The notes: generated by a model not told the origin, from the letters alone. Positions 23,506-37,533 are shown, counted from the stretch's first letter. The stretch is 64,000 nucleotides of DNA from Synanceia verrucosa (GCA_029721515.1 CM056563.1:23930954-23994953), one strand, 5' to 3'. Numbers and translations are program-made.

Positions 23506-26500
23506 TCACTCACCAAAGATCAAAGATGTGGTCACACACACACGCCAACACACTGCGATATCTCTTACCAAAGATCACAAGGACTTTCTGCCATGCAGAC
23601 TTTTTACAAACTTGCCGTCACGCACATGGAGTTGTTACGAATCGCCTCGTGGTGTTAAATCACAAAAGTACATTGCTTTACCCGACTGTATCATAGTCAC
23701 ACTCACACACTTTTCACAGGAGGTGTGAAGCAGGAGCTCGTGAATCCCCGCCGTAGGAATAGACAGCTTATTATCGGCGCTCGTTTTAACAAATATTATG
23801 AAATTAACGTGAAATGAGTAAAATGTGTCAGCGAGAGGGAGAGCGTGCCAGAGAGAGTAACAGATGGAATAAATGGGAAACGGCAGATAGTTTTAAAGAA
23901 GAGGACTAATGAGGCTTTGACTGTTGAGTCACGCTGATGGTATCAGGTGAGGAGATAAAGCGGTAATGGTTTGCTAAGATACCTCGCAGACACAAAAACA
24001 AAGATGGGCAGCAGATAGGTGGAGAGGGTGAAAACGAGGGGGTAAAGGAGGTGGAGGTCGAGCGGCTGATGATTAGTGCCGGTTGAGCCTGACTTGTCAC
24101 GGGGTTGACATGGGATGCAATTATAGAGAGGAAGTTTCCGGGCCCCTCAGGCATGTGCCAGCCATGCTGTCAATGCCGGCTGATGTGCGGGCTCTTGGCA
24201 CTGCCAAAGGTGTCACAGGTGCTTATGTGTGCTCAAAACTGCTACGCTCCCATGGAAATTGGCCTTAGCTTTCCCAGACGCACGGCGTGACGAGCGTGCA
24301 TGCTGGCGTGTGCACGTGCACGCTTCCCTTTGTTTGAGTATTAGTTAAACCCTACTCCACTCCCCAGCCTTCTCTCGCCTCTCACTCTTTCTTATTTCCT
24401 CTGAAGGTAAAGCTACAACACTTGTGATTCTGCCGGCTTCTCATGCTGTTCCCACATCTTCTCCTTTTCCCGTATCAGGCTGCATATGACTCTGCCAGCA
24501 GTGCGAGTAAGCTCTATAAGACCCAAGGCAAATTACCTCAGCAGGACACTCCACTTCTGTTCCCCTTGCTCCTTCTTCCTCTTCCACCGTCGTCTTCTCT
24601 TTTCCCTTTTCTCTGCGTGTCACAAATCAAAGTGTGTACGTCGGCAGTGGCTGGGAGTGTAGCTTAAAACAAATTCAATGTCCTCTACTGGCCTATTCAC
24701 ATCTATCCTACCGTGTGAGAGGAAAAACTGCTTAACGTGTCCATCTCTTTGCCATGTGGGAAGAAACGAGAACAGTCTCTTACCAAAGGACACAGATGGT
24801 CATCTGAACTTTTGTCCAACCTTTCTTTTTTATCATAACCCTCTTTTTTTCACAAAATTGATTTGTACAAAGACTTTCATACTACCATCTAGTGGCTTGA
24901 AAGCCATGCTGGTGGGCCATCAGGTGTGATTTTCCACTTCAGACAATTTTTTTAGGGGGGGAAATGGCCTGAAATTGGATCCTCTGGCTGCTTGCAGTTC
25001 CTCTAAACCCCTACCTCTCTGCTATCATTTCCAGAAAGCTAATCCGAAGATGGACGGATGGTTCTGGACATCCTCACCAGCATGTGTGCACAAAGATAAG
25101 TGCATGAATGTTTAGAGGCTTGTAATTAGAAGGCTAATGAAGCTGTGAAAGGTGTTAGATGGCAGCCTGTTAGCAGGCCTGTAGGAGTCGTGGGGGTCTG
25201 CTGCTTGCCCTGTTAGTGTTGTTAGCAATAACTGCAGGACGTGTCCCCGTGTCCTCTACCTGAAGCCCTGCTGTGATCACGCAGCAGGCGAGCATACGAT
25301 GCTCCTTCACCCCTCACAGTTCACACCCCAACCAAGAGGGCCTGATTAAATCTGTGGAACAAGGCCTAATTAAACAGGGTCTGATCAGGGAGGAGTAAAT
25401 TATTTAACGCTGCCCACACACACCGATGTCGCCTCTTCAGATCCTTTTTTCTTTTGTCTCCTCTGTTTCATTCTCCCTCTTTTTTACGACATTTGCACCG
25501 AGCGCTCTTTCATTCATCTCTCAGATGCCATTCAGTCGCCACAGCTCAGTCGTGAAACAGTCACGGGAACAAATGCGAGGCCAGAGCTGGTGAAGATAAC
25601 ATTGTGCATTGATTAAAGACATGGAGGGAGACACCTTCATCGTCCTTTCGGATCAAAATAGATGCTCTGACAGAAATATCCCCCCGTGGACAAATTCAAC
25701 AAAGGGACGAAGTGGAGACGTTAACTATTGGTTCGCTCGGCTTTCCTCACCCTAACCTATGCATTCTGAGAAAAATAACCCTTCTTGTTTTATTGTACCC
25801 TTTAGAAACCTGTAGACTGTTAGGAGTGCTTTTTGCTGATGCAGGGATCCAAGCAGTACGACCAAAGGTTCACAGAGAAACTCATGTATTCATTCACTCA
25901 GCAGGGGATGGCATTTTCCATTTCTTTCCTTCAATGCTGTGGTCTTTTTGTGACAGCGCTGCTCTCTCTGGGCCAATTTCAGACTTTCTGATCACCCACC
26001 ACACCATGCACATCTTTCAGCTGCTGCTGCACTCTGCTAACTACAAAAACCCAAAGCCCACAGAAAATCACTGACCCATGGCAGTAAGAACTGGAGGGGG
26101 GGAAATGTGGGCCGTTGCCTTGTAAACATTGCATTTTGCATTTACAATCTGTTGTCATGAAGCACTTGACCTTGAGAAAAGCTGCAAACTACCACAGCAA
26201 GGGAACATTCAAATGCAGCACTCCGTATCCCGAATCATTACAAGGCCTCTTCCAAACAAACTGAATGAATCAATTCATTTACACACCAGCAGGCCAAGAG
26301 CAGGTCTAAAGAGAGAAATCAGGAGTGACTGCAAAAGTGCAAACTTCACAGAGAAAACTCCATTTGTATTTGTTGTTTTTTTTTTTAACAAACGGCACAA
26401 TTTTCAAGCAATGCAAAGGGCTGCATGGATGCAGGCATTGTAGCTGCAACTCTAAACTGAAAGTTATCACATCATTTGTTGGGTGAACAAAAAAAAAAAA

Positions 26501-29500
26501 TATGGAAAGTATTTTCAACCAATTATAATACGTTAATTTAGCAAGAAACAGTGACATTAATGTGAATATGTCAAATAAACATAATGTGTTGGCGCTATTA
26601 TGACATAATTACGAGGGCTAAATCCAACCTAATAATCATAATTTGTTGGGTGAACATACAAAAAAATCAATTATAATAATATGCTACTTTAGCAAGCGAT
26701 GCAAATGCTAAGTAGCTAACCATAGCAACTAATGCTGCTATGATTAGTGAGCACACTACGATAACATTCGGTTTATTTTGAAGTCAAAGTTATTTTAAGT
26801 TAAGTAAAGGACTTAGCTTAGCGTCTTCATTACAGACTCTCAGCATGTGTTTTGAACTTCAGGAAGTAAAGTTTCGAAAACTCCCGGCTCACTACTGCCA
26901 CCTTCTGCTCTGGAGTTGAACACACTATTTAATTTGGTGCTGTCAACATAAATTAACTGACACAATGTTAAGATATTGCACATCATGCTAAAACAAACTA
27001 CAAAACATGACTATATGTGGTTGAAGCTGCATGTACACTTTGTAGGCAAACTGTTGGGGGAATGAACACTGTTCAGCATCAGTTACTCCAGACATTTTGT
27101 AATTATTTATGTTAAATGTTAACTGTTCTCTGGTACTAAAGCCACACTGGCTGAACCCTCTTACCAGACATCATGTATCAGCACTGCCTGAATGCCGCTG
27201 GGATTCGAGGGCCTTGCCTCGTTAGCATGTTCTCAGTTGACAGAGTACATCCTCATGCATGCAGGAAGCAGTTATAATCACACTCTGAACTGTTGGTATT
27301 CAATGAGAAATCTTCAGGCATAATCCCAAAGACCAGGCATCAAGGATGTTGAAGGGTAGACGTCATTAACAGTAATATCAGTCCAAATCAAGTCCCTAGA
27401 AATAAAGAAAATCAAACACATATCACCAAGGTCTGGGTACATAAAAAGCATCTTTTAACATTCTCTGCAACTCAGCATTAGTTTAAATAATGGGCTTTAT
27501 CGTGTGAAAAGGACTAGAAAAGTGCACAGTAAAATATCATGAAAAAAATGTGATTTGCTGTCTGAGCTTTAATGCTCTGAGACTGCGTCTGTGCATGATC
27601 TGGGGCATATTCATTATGAAAACAACACTTTACTCCAGTGGCAAAATGATGTTGACCTTTGCAAAATCGAATACTAGCAAACCGTGTCTCATTGTTCAAA
27701 GATAATAGCCGGGCAACATTCCTTGTAAGGCAGATGATGCTGCTGGCATGCTGAGTGCCAGCCTCGCTGCTGGGTGGGTGTCGGACCGCTGATGACTCAT
27801 TCTTCTTTGGCTTTAGAGAGACCTGGGTGACAGCTTTCTGTTTTAGCCACCGTAACGCAGCGTTTCCTGTCGTCTGCAAATTTTACTTCACGTAGATAAA
27901 TGATTGAGCAAAAATCTCCTTTTGTCGTCGCGACACCTGCCTGAGGTTTACTCGGTGGAAAAAAGAGGAGGAGGAGGAGGAAGCGAAAGTGGGCCAGCCA
28001 CCCTAAAGAAGCCTCGCTCATTCTCCAGGGAAATTGCATCACGTATTGATCCATGTTCCCTGCATCTAATGGACACAGAGGGTGGAATTGCTGGTGGCAA
28101 TTGGGAAATAGCTATGAGAGTAACAAGGAGTCATTAAGGCATAAAACCCAGGTTAGTCACCTGAGGACCTCTCACCTGCCTTCACAGTGAGCGGATACAT
28201 GTAGCAGCAGGTTCACAGGCTCGGACGAGCATTTGTCTCCATTACGCTGGCAAATAAACAGGGGAGACACACAATCATTCTACATTACATCCATGACTAC
28301 AGCACTTTACATTTTCTATCAGCGTAACAGACTCCCTGGGCCGTCTCACAAGCCTCACATTCATTTTTTACCGCCTCGTGCACTGTTCTGCAGCTCAGAT
28401 GGAGCTTGAGCCAGAGAGGGATTTCCATGACTGCTGTAACATTTATAAGATCCAAAACAAGGTCTGGATCCTAACCTAAATCTGTCATACCATCAGTGTT
28501 GTGATACTACTTCAAAACAAAGAGGCTGAATGCAAAAACACAGCTGGTTTTCTTTCTCCTCCGAGCTCGACGCCTCGATCTGTCCACAGAAAGGGCAGCA
28601 GCTCCATTTCAACCCACTGCGGCTTAGTGTTCCTCAACAACAACAACAAATGCATTCAAAAGGGTTTTTCAACACCGTGCTAAAGCACCAAAGCAAAAAT
28701 TGAAGGCTAAGGAAAGAAAAAAGCAAGCCTGCAGAGAGGGAATCTGTGATTATCATTAAAGGAGAAGGAAGTGGGAGGACCAGCTTTACACTGACTCCAC
28801 TCTGTGGATCTCACAGTTTGATACAAAGCAAAACCTTGGGGCGGCACAAAAGCAAGACTTTTTATTCTTTTCCACACCTAAACCAGCAAAACCAGTGATT
28901 TGAACAATATCTTTTCTAAACTTAATCGTGTTCCTTTTAGCCACAACAGAATGACTGGCTGCCCCTGTAAAATTTCACTTTGATTTTTAATCAATTTTTA
29001 TGGCTCTTGGCAGCTAATAACAGCTCCATTGCAATTCAGATACCTCTCCATTATTCTTCGAGGCGTGTGGACAATTTTGCACATATAACGCACTTACTTG
29101 CATGTAAATTATTGATCACCTTTCAACCCCCTAAGAAAATGAATCAGTTCTGTGCATGTAAGTAAGGTGCTGCACTTAGCTGAGGTGTTTCACCCCGGTG
29201 TCAGACTGCCACTGATTTTGATTTGGTGCCATTTGGATATTAAGTGCAGTGGCTATTGAGTGCTATTACAGCAGGGGGACAGGCAGCACATCAATCTCTG
29301 TCGAAGACGTGGAAATCCATCTGCAGTTGGAAGCAGCCAGGATGGAGCTGAAACACCAGCTGCATGAAAACAGGACTCCCGGGAGGGCATGGGAGGACTA
29401 GTTCTGTATAATAAACTGTATACAAGCTTAGATAAAGCATCTCACCTTTGGCAATGTATAATGAGCTGCATATATATAAGCTAAGCTGCAGCATCTCATG

Positions 29501-29704
29501 CCTTTGGTGCTCAAGGCACGTCAGTTACAAGAGAGGGTCATGTGTCACTTCTCAGGATCATATTTCAATATCATATGTTCAAGTTTACAATCAGTCACTG
29601 TTGGTCAACAGCCAATGGCGTAGCCAGAGGTATGAGAGGGAAGAGGCAGCTGGAACGCCCCAAAATCACACACAGAATGAATTTTAAGTTATAGCCTTAC
29701 TAAA
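23506..29704. other. long unique non-coding stretch
   Basis: About 6.2 kb without an identifiable element or exon. A local duplication of a phrase containing TTTGTTGGGTGAACA with TTTAGCAAG occurs at about 26473-26545 and 26642-26697. The 120-121 codon frames at 25712-26074 and 27514-27879 contain no recognisable domain. Purine-only GAGGAGGAGG lies near 27966-27980. Confidence 0.5.
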
Positions 29705-30142
29705 CAGGGTTCTTGCACCATTTTAAAAGACACATTTAATACTTTTTAAGATTTCTTTGGTAGAAAATAGTCAATAAATTGTAGGGCCTGACCAGTATGG
29801 AGTTTTTGAGGCCGATGCCCATATTGATATTTAACAGAAAAATAAATCCGATAATCTATTAATCTCTGATCATAATTTTTTTTTTCAACTTAACACTTGC
29901 AACAGCTATACAAATTGAATGCAAAACACTTATTTTTTTTCTCTTACTTTAATTTCACAACTTTCAAGAACAAACGAGCAAAATTGCAGTAAATCCTCTG
30001 TTTTTCCATTGGCATTAAACACACCATCTGAAAATTTAATACCTGCAGCAAATTTACTGTAAATTTAAGACAATTTAAGATTAATTACCCAGATTTTGAT
30101 TTAAGACTTTGTAAGACTTTTTAAGGAACTGCGGGAACCTTG
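29705..30142 (+). mobile_element. CAGGGTTC-ended non-autonomous element (copy T1)
   Basis: 438 bp. The left end CAGGGTTCTTGCACC and the right end GCGGGAACCTTG are inverted (CAGGGTTC against GGAACCTTG). Shared body phrases with T2 and T3 include CCATTTTAAAAGACA, AACACTTGCAACA and AATTTAAGACAATTTAAGA. The CAGGG terminus suggests a hAT-type origin. No clean 8-bp duplication is visible. The near-match CCTTACTAAA / CCTTGCTAAA at the two borders is ambiguous because it overlaps the terminus. Confidence 0.7.
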
Positions 30143-32306
30143 CTAAAACGAGAGGCTGCATGGGAAATTGCAGAGATCAATAGATTGGTAGATCAGCATC
30201 TCCTGCTACATTCACTTCAGAGTTTTCCTTTTCAAGTATATGTGTTTTTTTAATTATAGTGTATGAAACTGAGATTGCAGCTGGGATTGCTGTATTAATA
30301 AAAGTGCCAGAAATAATGTTGCTTACATCCTTTGGGCGCTTGCTTAAAGGCCATTTCCTGGGCTGAATTTCAGTCCCAGTCCATCCCTGGATCACATGGC
30401 GCACCCACTGTATTATTTCCTGGCCAGGCTAGTGGCTCCAGCATGTGTGGCAAAATGCTATTTTGTGCATATTTTGTGGATCTACAGTGCTCAGGCTCTG
30501 TTTTTGCAGTGCTACTTTTGGCTTCGAGCTGCCTCTCTAGGGATTCCCCCCCTCCTAAAAAGTTACCTGATGAGCCACCGTCCTCACAGGAAACAGGAAG
30601 AGGAGGAGGGGGGATGGAGGGGAGGGGAGTGGGGGGTAGAAACAGAGACAGAGGGAAAGAGAAAGCTCTCATTATTTCTCCCTAATTGCCCACGAGTGAC
30701 CCTCCTGATTCCCCCCTCTGCAACCAGGTACGGTGCCTCATTACAGGCAGCCTCCTCAGTTCTCCCAGGAGAAACCCATGAAAAGGCCATGAAAGGCCTC
30801 GTCTGACAGGGGCCAGCCAGACTGGACCAATTAACAGGGTTTTTCTGTGCTCTGACTCGCCACACTGCAGTTTGCAACTCATCTACGGTGTGAGACTCGC
30901 AGACATCCTGGGTCAGGTTGGGATGGTTTGGCCATCTCGCCGGCACTTTGGCGCCATTTACATGTTTCTCACAGTTCCTTTTTTTGGGACACATCGCTGA
31001 AAAGCATTTATATTTTAATTAAGAATATCAATTAAGTTCACAGGGTTGTTTATTAATTTTGGATTAGCACTTAAAACTTGCGACAGGCCACTGAAAGTTT
31101 ATAATATAAATGTGTTGTGGTGCCCGGGCATCATCGCTGCATGAAGGCTAAATGCAATTGTCTCTCAGCCTCGCAGAGCCAGGTGACTTAGTGTGTGTCT
31201 GAATAAATGACCCAGTCAAGGTGAGCTCGCCGTGTCAAGCCACGAGCATCAAAGACAAACCATGCAACCTTGCCAGAGGGCCCGTTTTCCTTTCACCCAG
31301 AGAACTCCATTTTCACTCTCCAAGGCTTGATGCATTCAAGCCCATCCTGATCTCTGTAATGACTGGTCAAAAAAAAAGTAATTCAGACAGCCTCCTGTCT
31401 ATTAGTGACATGAAAGACAAGACTTTCAAAGAGCGCTCTCCTTCCTCTTCAGGTCTAAAAGACACAGACACTCTCTTCAAGGTCACATCAGTTTCCGCCG
31501 GAGCGATTCAAAAGCAAAAATCACCTGCACGTAAACAGCGCTGACTGATAGAGTGGAGGACAATGACGGGGGACGGCGATACCGCTCACAAGAAGAGTCA
31601 ATGACAGTTGCAGCGGCGGCGTATTTGGGAAGACGAAAAAGGGGAATGAGGGTTGCGAGGGGTGGGGCCGGATGGGAGAGGGGTACTGATTGGCTCGCCG
31701 TCTCATGGGGGGGTTCGTTTTTGCCTGCAGGGAAAGGTCACGGGAGGGAACGGGAGTAACGAGGTGTGAAGGGAAGGCACTGTCCTCAGCTCCTGGGCCC
31801 TAGGAGACATCCACGGCAAGGTGTTAATGCAGATGCTGCAGCCTCCCAGGTTCTGTTTATTACACCTTTCAAGGGAAGCCGGCCCAGAGTTTCACCATGA
31901 GTCAATACAGCTGAAAGCATACTAATCACAAGAAGCTTGGCTGCAGATTTTTGGGATTGTTAGTCTGTGTTATCATACTCTACTCAGGAAAAAGACGCTA
32001 AACTGCAGAGAAGAAAGCAACGTGTCCTTCTTGTTCTTTTCCTCAGTAATTGGTCGGGTCACAAATCCAGCTCACTTCTCTCAGAGCATGTCCACGATGT
32101 CGCCTTCAACCCCACAACATGAGGCGTGACATGAACTGTGAATGAGCTCACATCCTCATACAGATGCTTCACATAGCACTGGTAAACATCTGCAGAGAAG
32201 CATGTAGGTTTGTATGTGAAGGTGTTATAGAAACATTTAAATGTTTTAATTCATGTTCATGTTTTTTTTTTTTAACTCAGACTGATTCTGGTGGCTGGGA
32301 GAGGAG
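30143..32306. other. unique non-coding DNA
   Basis: Overlapping frames at 30332-30994 (up to 136 codons on both strands) sit on a GGAGGGG-rich stretch and have no domain. The 31221-31759 frames are likewise unrecognised. Confidence 0.5.
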
Positions 32307-32568
32307 TAGGGACGGGTATTGGCGAGGACTTCTCAATACGATATGTATCGCGATACATTATTGCAACATTGAGATATATTGCAATATTCTGCAAAGATCA
32401 CTGAGACATTTAAGCTTAAAATACAAGTTGTATATACAGTATGTTCATATATATATATATATATGTATAAATGTATACATATTTGTACATGTAAATTCAA
32501 CTAAAAATCAATATTATATCAGAAGACAAAGTATCGCAATATATTGCCATATCAATATTTTATATATT

Positions 32569-32629
<61 letters not shown>

Positions 32630-32925
32630 TGATATTCCACATAGATCATTGAGAAAAAGCTTACAAGTTGTGCATATGTATGTATATATGTACACAAATT
32701 TATGTGGACATATACAGTACATGTACATATATTTATAAACACATAGATATACTGTACATATATACATACATACACACACATATATGCTAGTGTTTTCGAA
32801 ATTACTGTGTTAACGTGATCAATTGGCACAAAACTGGACTTTTTTTTGGGGAAAAATAACAATATTAAGAAATTAAAAATTGATCTTATATCAGAGGAAA
32901 AAGTATCGAGATATATTGCCATATA
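32307..32925 (+). mobile_element. composite hAT-type MITE (copy D)
   Basis: The left end TAGGGACGGGTATTGG matches the family. The right end stops at ATTGCCATAT, about 20 bases short of the expected CCCACCCCTA. The flanks GAGAGGAG (32299-32306) and GAGGGGAG (32926-32933) agree at 7 of 8 bases, suggesting the terminus was lost but the duplication kept. Inside are two left-arm/right-arm units in the same orientation joined at a long (TA)n tract, so this copy is a head-to-tail composite. The 138-162 codon frames are repeat-encoded. Confidence 0.75.
32571..32626. repeat. (TA)n microsatellite within copy D
   Basis: About 28 TA units at the junction of the two MITE units. Confidence 0.95.
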
Positions 32926-32933
32926 GAGGGGAG

Positions 32934-34860
32934 GCAGACAACTTTCACCAGGAGACCAAGACACATTATTTACCAAGCTGTTTTAAGCCCAATCATGATG
33001 TTTCTTTAATGATCCATTCAAACAATGTGGCATTAAATAGCACATGGAAAGCCTAAAATGCCTTACCTTAAATTGTCACAGTATTAAAAAATATCTAAGA
33101 TTTGTATTCTGTAAAGAATAGACTTCATGTACCACGTTCACCCTAAACCAGTGAATATTAGAGGCTGATGTCAAGGTAAACATATGTTTCAAACACACAA
33201 AGTCATAAGAAAATGACCTTAACACAACCTGACGTGTTACAAGTCGTGTTTTCCAGAACGGTCCCTGCAGCCACAGCAAAACTGCCGTCTCTCCATGAAC
33301 TCAACCTGAGAGAGGACCGCATGGGAGCCCGACCCTCATTATGTGTAAAATATCATTAATTAACTTTATTGAATGAGTCACAGTATGGTTTCCACCACGT
33401 GGTTCCCTCAGGGTCCCTTGCCCAAGACCCCACCTTGTCCTGTTCAGAGCCAGTGAGCCAGCATCCTTCACATCTCGGAGCCCAGGCTGTGTCTAGGTGA
33501 CTTTTCTCCCCTCTTGTCATTGCTTAGAAAGCTGCCAGTAATTTATAATGTTGTGACAGTCAAATAAACAGGGCTGCTGCTTGCTGGAGTGAAAAGTCCT
33601 GCATTAAAGGGAATCAAAACAGCTCCAAATGGTGCCTTGAATGGAAATAATCTTTGCGTAAGATCTGTTCTGGGCTGGCTAATTTAAATTTGTTCAGGGT
33701 GACAGCTTACTGGAAGAGGGACATAATGAAGTCCATTATCATCAGTGGTGCAAATTCTAAAGAACGAGAACTCTCATTATCAGCGCTTTCCTGTATACCA
33801 AGGCAATATGTTCATCCATTATGAAATGTGCTGAGAATGACAACATGGAGCAAACATAAGACAATGTGAGCTCGATGGAGACCGGACAGGTCTGTCCTTT
33901 TCCTGTACAATGCCTTCACTTTATTTATGGATGAGGTGACGGTGATTTTCCCTGCACACAGGAAGGCCATGTGTTGGATATGAACATACTCTAGACTGTA
34001 ATAGACTGATAATTTTGATATCTCACAGTGTTGTACACAGTGGTGCTTTTATTTACGGTGCCTTTTCTCGGGGTAATCTGACATCTGGTAGACCATGCCA
34101 GACCTTGAACAGTGTCTTCCCAAGCACTATCACAGAAAAACAGAGCCTTGATAATGCCGTTCCATTAGACAAGCAGCAGAAATAACAATAAGTCATTTTT
34201 GGCCAGAATTAACTGATAAACAGGGAAACGAGGAAAAGCCTCCAGATCTGTAACCCACGATAAACCACAGCTTCACTAATCTTAGGCGGCGAGGACTTCA
34301 AGCTGTTCCTGCAATATATTCACTTCAGAGAGAATAAAAATATGTTTGGTGCCAAAATAATCATCAAAAGTTGGGCGCCAGCGAAATGTGCTGCTGAATG
34401 AACTGGAGTGGAGGAAATGGGGAAAGCAGGTGTTGGAGGGAGTCGCACTCACATACTAATGTGTTATTAAAAGTCAAGTGCACAAGAGACTGGATCCAAC
34501 ACAAAGCAATGCACTAATAATGAAGACATTTAAAAAACTGTTGTTTAATCCACGTGTCCACAATCTAAAACTGGACGGAAACTACAAAAACTACAGCAAA
34601 CTAATCCAGTGAGATCCATGTTCATCTTCAAGAAAACCAAACTCTGTTTGGACACGTTAATTTAGGAGGTAGACATGCTGCGATAAAAAATAATGGTGGT
34701 GTCATTTTATGATTTGTTGTCATGTCCTGTTTTATTTTGTAGTAATGTCTTCCCTCTCTTTTAGCCACGTCACTTCCTGCCCTCCCGTTTCCCTTAAATA
34801 GTCTGCGTCTCCCCTGTCCTGCGCAAGTTCGTATCGTCCGTGTCGTTAATACAACCAGCT
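32934..34860. other. unique non-coding DNA
   Basis: No repeat element or exon recognised. 33330-33380 has ATTAATTAAC and TGAGTCA motifs, and 33715-33860 is AT-rich text without simple repeats, but nothing firm. From about 34690 the text (CATGTCCTGTTTTATTTTG onward) looks like an old repeat that continues after the element at 34869. Confidence 0.45.
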
Positions 34861-34868
34861 AGTCCAAG

Positions 34869-35136
34869 CAGGGGCGGTCCTAGCCTATCCGGTGCCCTGG
34901 GCAAACACCACCTGTGGCACCGTGTATGGACGCACAGTGTGAGCAGTCAGGTCGCATCAGAGCATCAGGCCATAGGCTATAGTGTGAGCACTTGAATCGT
35001 GAGCTGTGAACTATTGCAAATGGGCAATAGAAAACTGATTAGTGAAAAATTTGCCAATGCCCCATGGGCATGATGTCATCCCCTCCACGATGCCACCCTG
35101 GGCAACGGCCCATTTCATTGATATCAAAAACCACTG
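34869..35136. mobile_element. hAT non-autonomous element with perfect 8-bp duplication
   Basis: Left end CAGGGGCGGTCCTAG and right end AAAAACCACTG. AGTCCAAG is found directly outside both ends (34861-34868 and 35137-35144), a perfect 8-bp target duplication. The CAGGGGCGG terminus is typical of a teleost hAT group. Only CAG and a GG are shared between the two ends, which is normal for short hAT termini. 268 bp, non-coding. The 84-codon minus frame at 35011-35265 crosses its right border. Confidence 0.88.
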
Positions 35137-35144
35137 AGTCCAAG

Positions 35145-37407
35145 TCATAGTGAGAGTATTTTTGTCAAGTCTGTGTTTCCTGTTAGTCCTATGAGCTGTT
35201 TCTTTTGTCACTTTGTTTGCTGGTTTCCTCACCTTTTGTGAGTGTTTTCTGTTTGTTAGAAGCATTCTTAGTTAATTCCTCTTTTTGAGTGATTTTCAGT
35301 TATTTAGCATCAAGCCCATTTAGGTGTTTCTGTCTGTAGTTTAGAGTAACCTTCCTTTTCAAGTGTCTTTTATTTCCTTTGTTAGAATAGCGATTTTCAG
35401 AGAGTCTTCCCTCCTTTTGAGTGATATTTTGTTCACAGATAGTGTATCTTTAGGGTGTAGATAACATCCTCATTCCTTGTGATTCATACATCGTGTTCAT
35501 ACATTTCTTGGAAATAAGTCACTTAACCTGAAAATGACAAGAAAACTTTAAAAGAACGCCTAACCAATTAAGAGTGGGCAGATCAGACTCAAATTTACTT
35601 ATCCTGTACATAGTCTAGCATCCAGTGCAATACATTTTCACATTTCCTGTTTACATTCCCAGTATTTATCCCTGTTGTAAATCCATACTCATATTCATAT
35701 TGAATTTGTATATAAGACTTATTTTTATGCTTATTTTTGTATTTACACTATAAGCTTTATATACTGATTCTCATACTTACTTCTCATTTATACTTATTTT
35801 ATACTTGTGCACTGAAAAGGGAGAAGCTCCACAATTTAATACTCTATTCTAAAAACTTCTTGTTTTAGTCACCTTTTTGCCAGGACTGAAGTAAGCTAAC
35901 CCTTGTACCGGCCTCTCAAATCAGTGATAATCCTCCAGTGCTTTAAAGGGTTGTGAGGAACATGAGGTACCGCTGTGGAAGGAAGTGTCAGCTGAACTTT
36001 GTAACACGTTCCTGCGAAAACTCAAAGCGGCGTCGAAAGACCTTAAAGTAGCGAGCGTCACCTTCATTATGAAATCAGATGCCAAACAAAAGTCTTGGAT
36101 ACGAGTGACTTTCAAGGCGAGAAAGACAAAGGACACATATCAAACACGTTCGTCCTCTAACAGCATTCATTCTGTCCCTGTTCCATCGCATAGGGATCTT
36201 CCTTTTCACCCACTCCTTCAGGTCAATATTAGCACAAGGAACTCCAGCTACTTGATGTACCCCAGTCAAATTTACCAAACACTGTTTGACTCATGCTATT
36301 AAATCTGAAGATGAAAGAATCGCCAAGGGCAAACAGCTCCTACGGCTATACACCAAATACCCAGACTCTCTACTTTTAACAGTAAGGCACAATTAAGAAT
36401 TTAAATGGATCCTGCATAAATGTGCCTCTGCTGTGAATCTGACTGACTTTGAAAGTATCATAATTAGTGTCAGGCCTCGCTGACATTGTGCAAAGAGTAA
36501 AGTCCGGCTATCTCCCACTGATGTGGTGCAGTGATAAGTTCATCCCTGTGATTACGAGGTAAAAAGCAGGAAATAAGAAGGCGAAGGATAATATAATTAA
36601 GTCAGGAGGTGTGGGTGTGTGCTCCCACGTCTATTTCACCTCAACGCTATTTACTTTTAACATATAATTCCAACTCTATTACAGGAGATAGGGAAGGACA
36701 AATATGACAGACAACAGACAAATGTGAGGGAAGAGCAAGAGAGGAAAAAGAGAAGGAAAAAGAGAGAGATAGGCCGAGTTAGGGATGATAGGGAATCACA
36801 GATAAAGCCTCTGGGGTGCAGACGTGTTCCAGAGAGGAGTGACCAATCAAGATAGAGTGAAAGAGGGGGTAAAAGTGTGATAAGAGTGATGACAGAGTGT
36901 AAAATGACTCAGTCAGCCCTGGCGATGGCATTGGCTCTGCCCTCACATTCCTCATCCCTGTTTGGTGGCGTCCTGAGGTTCAGGAGCGCCAGCTGCTTAT
37001 AGGACCTGCTCATTTCAACAGAAGCTTAAAAAGCTGTAAAAGCTCCACAACGAGGGGCCTCCCCAGACTCCAGCCGGGTTCAGGATGTCAACAAGTTGTC
37101 TGAACTAAAGGACAAAACTGGTGTCGCCTTCCAAAGTGAGTTTCTGATCCTGACGGTGCCTCTCTATGAAACATGGCTGCGTTTGTGGCTCATTCGCTGT
37201 TGTTCTGGTTGACTGTTTACCTTTATAGTTTGGGATTTGCATTTGAAAAGACATCCAGCTGTCTTCCAAAGAAAATAAAATCATAAATATATTGATAAGG
37301 GTTATTAAGTTAACCCATTAACCGTTGCACAAATTAGCCCGGGCTTTATATTTATAAGCTGCTAAAATCAGAGCGACACCAAAGAAAAGAACCTCTCTTT
37401 CAGTTTT
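35145..37407. other. unique non-coding DNA, partly old repeat
   Basis: 35145-35470 continues the repeat-like text from 34690, with diverged copies of a phrase ending GAGTGATTTTCAG / GAGTGATATTTTG at about 35290 and 35421. The 105-codon frame at 35985-36302 has no domain. 36720-36770 is a purine-rich tract. Confidence 0.45.
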
Positions 37408-37533
37408 TCTTTTCGTCCATTTCAGGTTACAAATGAATACTTTAACGATGCTCTTTGGTGGATTGTTTGCCAAATTACAGGAGAAACAAATTTGCGATTA
37501 ATCAGCGCTAATGCCTAAATTTTGGCAGACCTA
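37408..37533 (-). mobile_element. end fragment of repeat family U (copy U3)
   Basis: Shares ACTTTAACGATGCTCTTTGG with copy U2, then runs into GCGATTAATCAGCGCTAATG and ends at GGCAGACCTA. The reverse complement of that end (TAGGTCTGCC) matches the start of U1 (TAGGGCTGCC), so this appears to be a genuine terminus. Confidence 0.6.

Noticed and set aside
30332..30994. Frames of up to 136 codons on both strands
   Set aside because: They centre on a G-rich/C-rich tract that suppresses stops. No domain.
32164..32976. 138- and 162-codon frames on both strands
   Set aside because: Their long Ile-Tyr runs are the translation of (TA)n inside MITE copy D.
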